DNA of 64,000 nucleotides. Source: Psococerastis gibbosa (taxonomy: Eukaryota; Arthropoda; Insecta; Psocodea; Psocidae). A model generated the notes under the pieces. The model was not told the origin of the DNA. It saw only the letters and a list, made by a program, of their open reading frames with translations, and did no database searches. The position numbers and the translations under genes were made by a program. The stretch is taken from contig OZ020485.1 of assembly GCA_963971405.1 (NCBI GenBank), forward strand, positions 16,802,001-16,866,000. Direction: 5' to 3'. Positions within the stretch are counted from its first letter, which is position 1, and each line of letters starts with the position of its first letter. Positions 45,401 through 51,400 of the stretch are shown here, piece by piece.

Positions 45401-48400
45401 CTTATCTCCTGTTGGAGATATTCCCGGGACCATCTCTTCCAAAATGTTTGAGTTATATTTCTGACTCTATCCCATCTTCGATGTAGTGAAATTTTTCCAG
45501 AAGAAGCAGGTTCGGGTAAAGGCGAAAAAGGAACCTGATTTAGAAAATGCGCTGGGCTCAGATAATCAAGAGGATCCGTACCAGCAGAGGATAGAGGGAA
45601 ATAAGGGCGGCTGTTCATCAGGGCTTCGACCTTAGAAAACACGGTAGAATACTCCTCAAAATAGTACGAAGTTTCATGCCCTAACAGACCTTTAAGAAGG
45701 CGCTTGGCCACACCTATTTGGCGCTCCCAAATGCCACCTTTTTCTGGTGAGCGAATAGGGTTGAAATCCCAGTGAATAAACCGGTTTGCAAGAGAAGAAA
45801 ATATCACTTTCCCGTGATCAGTTAAAAACTTTGAATACTCAGAAATGAGCTTTGAAGCTTTCACAAAGTTACTACCTTGATTAGACAAGCAACGAGAAGG
45901 TGACCCGCGCCTCGAAACCATTCTGTCCCAGGCGGCTAGAAAGGCCTCTGTAGACAAGGCACTCATGAATTCTAAATGAACTGCCTTAGTACTTAGGCAG
46001 ACAAAAAGCAGCAAATACCCTTTTGCAGTAATAGGGTTGGTTTGGCGAGTTTTCCTGGCACTAGTCCTTAATGAAAATGGACCAGCAGCATCCAATCCCA
46101 CTGTTCCTCGGAAAGGAGGATGAGGATTTGAGCGCGAAGCGGGCAGGTCCCCCAGAATGGGTTTGTGGAACCGCCTTGCATTCAGTCTGACACAAGTTAC
46201 ACACTTTTGGGTAATACCTTTCATAACAGAACGACCTGATACTGGCCAAAATTTTTGTCTCATAATTGCCAAACTTAGCTGAGGGCCAGAATGGGCGGAT
46301 TGGGCATGAAAAAATCTGCACAATAGTAAAGTAAAGTGGGCTTGTTTAGGCAAGATGATGGGGTGTTTTGCAGAAAATTGAAGACATGACTGTGATAGTC
46401 GCCCACCAACTCGCAGAATACCTTTATCGTCACAAAATGGGGTTAAAGAAAGAAGGGAAGACGATGGCGGATTATTCTTACATATTTTGAAAATGTCATC
46501 AGAAAAACTTACCTGTTGTTGTTTCTTCACAAGAAATGTTAAAGAAGTGTCCAATTCGGCAACACTAAGGGGGGATGTTACCCTTTCATACTTAGAAAGA
46601 CGGCAGTTTTTAACGAATCGTAAAACGTAGGCAAATGAACGCTGCAGGTGGGTGAAACGTGAAACAGATTGCATTAAATTTATAATTCTGTCCTGCTCTA
46701 AACTTTCATGTACTGAATTTACAAGACATACTTTGGATTTTTTAAGCTCGGGGAGGTCACCGAGCGGGGGTAGTTCAGTTAAAGAGGGGGGAAAGTCATT
46801 CTTTAAGAAATCAGGACCATGAAACCACATTTTACAGCTTAAAAACTTGTCGGAAGGCAGTCCTCTGCTGGCCACGTCGGCCGGGTTTTGTTTAGAAGGA
46901 ACCCATTGCCAGAGAACTCCTGGGGCGAGATCATGTATCTTAATCACACGATTTGACACAAAACTATTTAGTTTAGCAGGCGGGGTATTGAGCCAAGCTA
47001 AACAAACCAATGAATCAGAGAAAGCATAAATATCATTCAACTTTATAGGAAAGTCCCCTGACATGATGAGCCAATAGAAGAGCTGATTCTAATTCTAAGC
47101 GAGGAATGGTCAGCTTGTTTTTTAAAGGAGCTACCTTGCTTCTTGCGACGAGCAAGTGAGTTTTGATTTCATAAGACGACGGATCTTGAGAAGCGAGGTA
47201 AATCACACTACCATACGCTTGTTGGCTGCTGTCACAGAAGGTCGCTAACCAGTGCGTGGAATTTTTGTCGAAAACATGCCGTGGAATCTTAATTTCTGCC
47301 AGTAGGGGAATTTTGTCAGCGATGTCCCGCCATTGTTGACACATGGTGGACGGAAGAGGCTGATCCCACGAATGTTTTTGACGCCACATCTCTTGAATGA
47401 AGAGCTTCATCGGAAGAATGGCTGGGTTCAGCAGTGAGAGTGGGTCGAAAATTGACGAGCAGTAAGAGAGGACAGCTCTCTTAGTACAGGGGCCTGAAAA
47501 AGCCTGTACATGAAAATAAAGTATGTCACGAAAAGGCTCCCACATCAAACCCAATACCTTCACTGTGCCTGTTTCAGAAAGTGAAACAGGGTCGGATTGT
47601 ATCTCAGACAAAATGTCTTTTAGCGCCTCCGGATGGGAGGTGGCAAATTGTGAAAGAGGAAATTGTCCTTGTTTAAGGAGACTTATAACTTCAATACAGA
47701 GGTTTTTGGCCAACAATGGGGTATCGTGTCCAAATAGAAAATTGTCGACATAGCGTGCAGTTTGAAGAACTTTTGAAGCTTCGGGGAAACTATTAGAATT
47801 TTCGTCCTGTGGATTGAATCGCGAACGTAACAAAAATGCTACTGTACCAATAGTTGCAGCTGGAGAATCAGCAATGCCGTTGATGGAAGAGGACCCCCTG
47901 CGATCAATAACCAGGTTCAATCGTCGTGCAGCGTCTGCTGTGATGAGGTTCTCCTGAGATGTGCTGTCAAGCAAAGCTCGTACTTCACATTCGAAGACCG
48001 AAGAAGTGGATATGAATCCCACGAGTGTGCCTAGAAGGACTTTACAAGAGGCTGTTTGCTGAGTTGACAAAACAGCCGAGGGCGAGGTTGACTCTTGAGT
48101 AGAGGGTTGAGCGCGATGCAGTGAACTGTGATGCTTCAATTTACAGTGAGTACATAGCTTAGTACTGGAACATTTGTCTTTTGAATGATTTCCCAAACAA
48201 GAGAAGCAGAGATGCTTCGCCTTAACCCAGTCAGTACGATCAGATACAGGAAGGGCAAGATATTTGTTGCAAGAATAAATTCTATGAGGTTCCGAACAGA
48301 ATGGGCATACCATTTGAGGGCGACTACCAGAATGGATCGATTTAGGAGGGGCATGAGAGATCGAACTAGTAGAAGCATGTAAAATTTTACTTTTGTTTTT

Positions 48401-51400
48401 CGAGGGGAAGTACTGAGGGGAGGGCTGGCTGACTTCTGACTCAAGAAGTTCCAACATTTGAGACTGCTTCACTATGAAATCAATTAAAGATTGATGTGTC
48501 GGTATATGTCCCGCCGGCAAACCTTGCTCGAACAATTTCCTAGTATAATTATCCAGGTTTTTTGCACAGATTTCAAATAGGAGGTAATCTCCTAGGTCAG
48601 GAAGACCTAAGTTTTGCAGAGCCTTCACATGTTCTGCATGAACACTTAAAAAATTCTTCAACGACTCCGCAGAAGCTCGCTTTAGGGGAACGAAGTTAAA
48701 AATGTCAGTCATATTAAGCGCGGCCACAGCTCACTTACTGCCATATCTCGATTTTAATGCATCGAAAGCCGACTTGTAACCTGCCCCGTCCAGTGCAAAT
48801 TCACTAATAAGGGATTTGGCCTCACTTGTGACCAAGGAATGAAGATAATAAGCCTTTGCATCGGCTGACAATTGGGGATTTTTATCGTAAACACAAGTGA
48901 ATAGGCGTTCAAACTGAGAATATTCACGAACACAACCACTAAATGGCTGAATCTGAATTTGAGGTAGCTTGGGACCAGGAGGCATAGATGGTTGAGAAGA
49001 AGAGTTCTTGGCCATGTCATAGGATTCTGTGTAGAGTACTTCAATTGTTTCAAATAAATCAGAAAATACTTTAGAAAATTTCGAAGCATCAAGTTTTTCT
49101 GTAGAGGGTGCCTTTAAATTAATATGATGGATCTGAATTCTAAGTTTGTCAAACCCAGACATAACCTCTTTGGCTGCAAGATATTTCCTTTCAATTAAAG
49201 AGAATTTAGATTTTGAATAGCCGTTTACTTTGTCTCTAATGCTAGTTAGCTCTTCAAACAGGTCATTGACTTGTTTTTTGATAAGTGAAAGTAAGTCACT
49301 AACTGAAAGTTCATCCTCATCAGGCATAGTGGCAGCAAATAAACTTTAAGTCAACAAGCAAGTAAAAATTAAATACCCAAAAAGAAAAAAAAATATTAAC
49401 TTGTGTTAGACTAACCAAAGTAGCCTACCCAACGCAAGGAAGAGCAAAACAAACTAAAGAACCATGCGTGGCCAAGGCCTACCATAAGCTGCCTAATGGA
49501 CTAGGAACGCAAGATAGAACCCAAGCACACTGCACGAAGCGGCTATATGAACAGAAGGAAGAGAGACCCGTTCAACTTAATACCTGAGTAGGCGAGAAAC
49601 TGACGCAACAAACCAACAAGAAATCCAATTAGCTTATTACCGAAATAAGAAACTTTAAATTAAATGTGAAAAGATACAGGAAACTGGCACTGAACACACG
49701 GAGAATGAGAACTTGTTAACAGAGGAAGAGCTTTGTCAGAACCTGCACTTTACAAGAAAAAATTAAAATAATTAGAAATTGAGGTTCAATAACTCACTTT
49801 TCTAGTTCAGAGGCTGGAAGGACCACAACTGTGAGGTACTGGGGTAGCCCAGGCTCACAATTAGGGGGTAGGACTTACTCGCAGATTATCGGTGGCGTCC
49901 CGGTGCTGGCGAAGAGAAGTCTGCCGGGCCCGACTGCTGCGCTGCGATGGAGACCGGAGACCGTCGCGTATAGGTTTATTCACAAATAATCTTATGATGC
50001 CTCACTTTAGGGTGGGTATATTTAATGAATTAATATAATGGTAAAATGGTAAAGGCGAATGCGAAATGCGTTAATGTAAAAACAACGCGGTGTGTGTGCC
50101 CGAAGGCTGCAAGATTCGGACTGACTCTTCCTCTGCTAACCAGTTGCCAACTCCGACAAACTTGCAAGTTTTGACACTGTTCACAGTGCCACTGAAGATA
50201 ACGACCCCAGATGTTGACGAAACGTTTGGAAGTACGCTTTCAGGACAACCACATCCCATCATCCCGGATTCTACTGTATCATCAAAGATTGGCTTTGTAG
50301 TCCCGATCAAGGTGTTCATGAACTGCGTTCAATTGGTTTTAGTGAAGGCCACTTGTCATGTAATGAAATGTAGAGGAGTGTTTCTGCTAGTTTAACGGCT
50401 ACTTTTCCTTTTCCCGTGAAAATCGACTTTGTTTAAAAATTATTGACTTGTTCTTAGGATGATGACAAACGTAATGTCTATGCTGTGTACGCGGTGCAAG
50501 ATGGAAAGGTTGGTATATTCTTGTTTGCTACGTAACGAATAGCTTACTTAGCGCTTTTTCTTTCACTTCTACTGACCTGATCTTCCTATTGGTGGTAGTC
50601 ATGGCCAGGACTTTCGTACTGCTCCCGTAGCTCTTGGTTGGTGTGTATTTTCCAACGAGTTTCAGCCTATTCTACCCTCTGGTTTCTCGTAGAAGCTCTT
50701 CCCTGTAGTCCGGTCTTCAGAAAGTCTCTCGAGGTGTCCCAGTCAAGGTATCCGCAGTTGGTTTACCATAGCTACGAGGTCAGGGCTTTCGTACTGCTCC
50801 CATAACTCTTGGTTGGGGCGGATTTTCTAACGAGCCCCTATTTCTTGTAGCCTCTGGTTTTTCGTGGAAGCTCTCCCCTTTAGCCCGGCCTTCAGGAAGT
50901 CTCTCGATGTGTCCGCACTCTGTTTACCATAGCTACGAGGCCAGGTTCTTCTAACTCTTAGTTGGTGCGGATGGGCCATCCGACGTCGTCTGTAGTTGCG
51001 TCGTAGAATATTTATTCCCTTCCTATTTATTTTAGTGCACTATTTATTTATCTTACATATTGCATGTATTTAAACTAGGCTAGATACGTTTTAAGTATGT
51101 ACCTACTTTCAGACCATGAATACCCATTTGAGTTTATAGTAAGTAGTTGAGTAAGCCTTTGGAAAGGGTAAAGAAACTAATTATCTTCACAGGTTCATAT
51201 TCACTTCTGTCACAAAAGTTCTTATTGTAATACACAACCTGAAACACAGATTTATCGCATTTCTCAAGCAACACCCTCCGAGTCAACTGATGGTAACAAA
51301 ATAACCGATGTAGAATGCAGGCGAGTAAAAATCTGCCTCCTAGCAGAAAACAAATATGCTACAATATTTAATTAAAAATAAGTTGTGTAAAAATATTATT

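Larger units (their letters stand above)
44732..50176 (-). mobile_element. BEL/Pao LTR retrotransposon, degenerate, inside ERLEC1 intron 7
   Basis: LTRs at 44732-45086 and 49830-50176 are nearly identical; the left copy has an extra 8 bp near GTCCCGCC. On the coding strand they start TGTCAAAA and end CCTCACA. CTGTT flanks both sides (44727-44731 and 50177-50181), an exact 5-bp target duplication. The interior codes gag, protease, part of reverse transcriptase, RNase H and integrase on the minus strand, opposite to ERLEC1. LTR similarity suggests a fairly recent insertion, although the coding region is broken. Confidence 0.93.
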
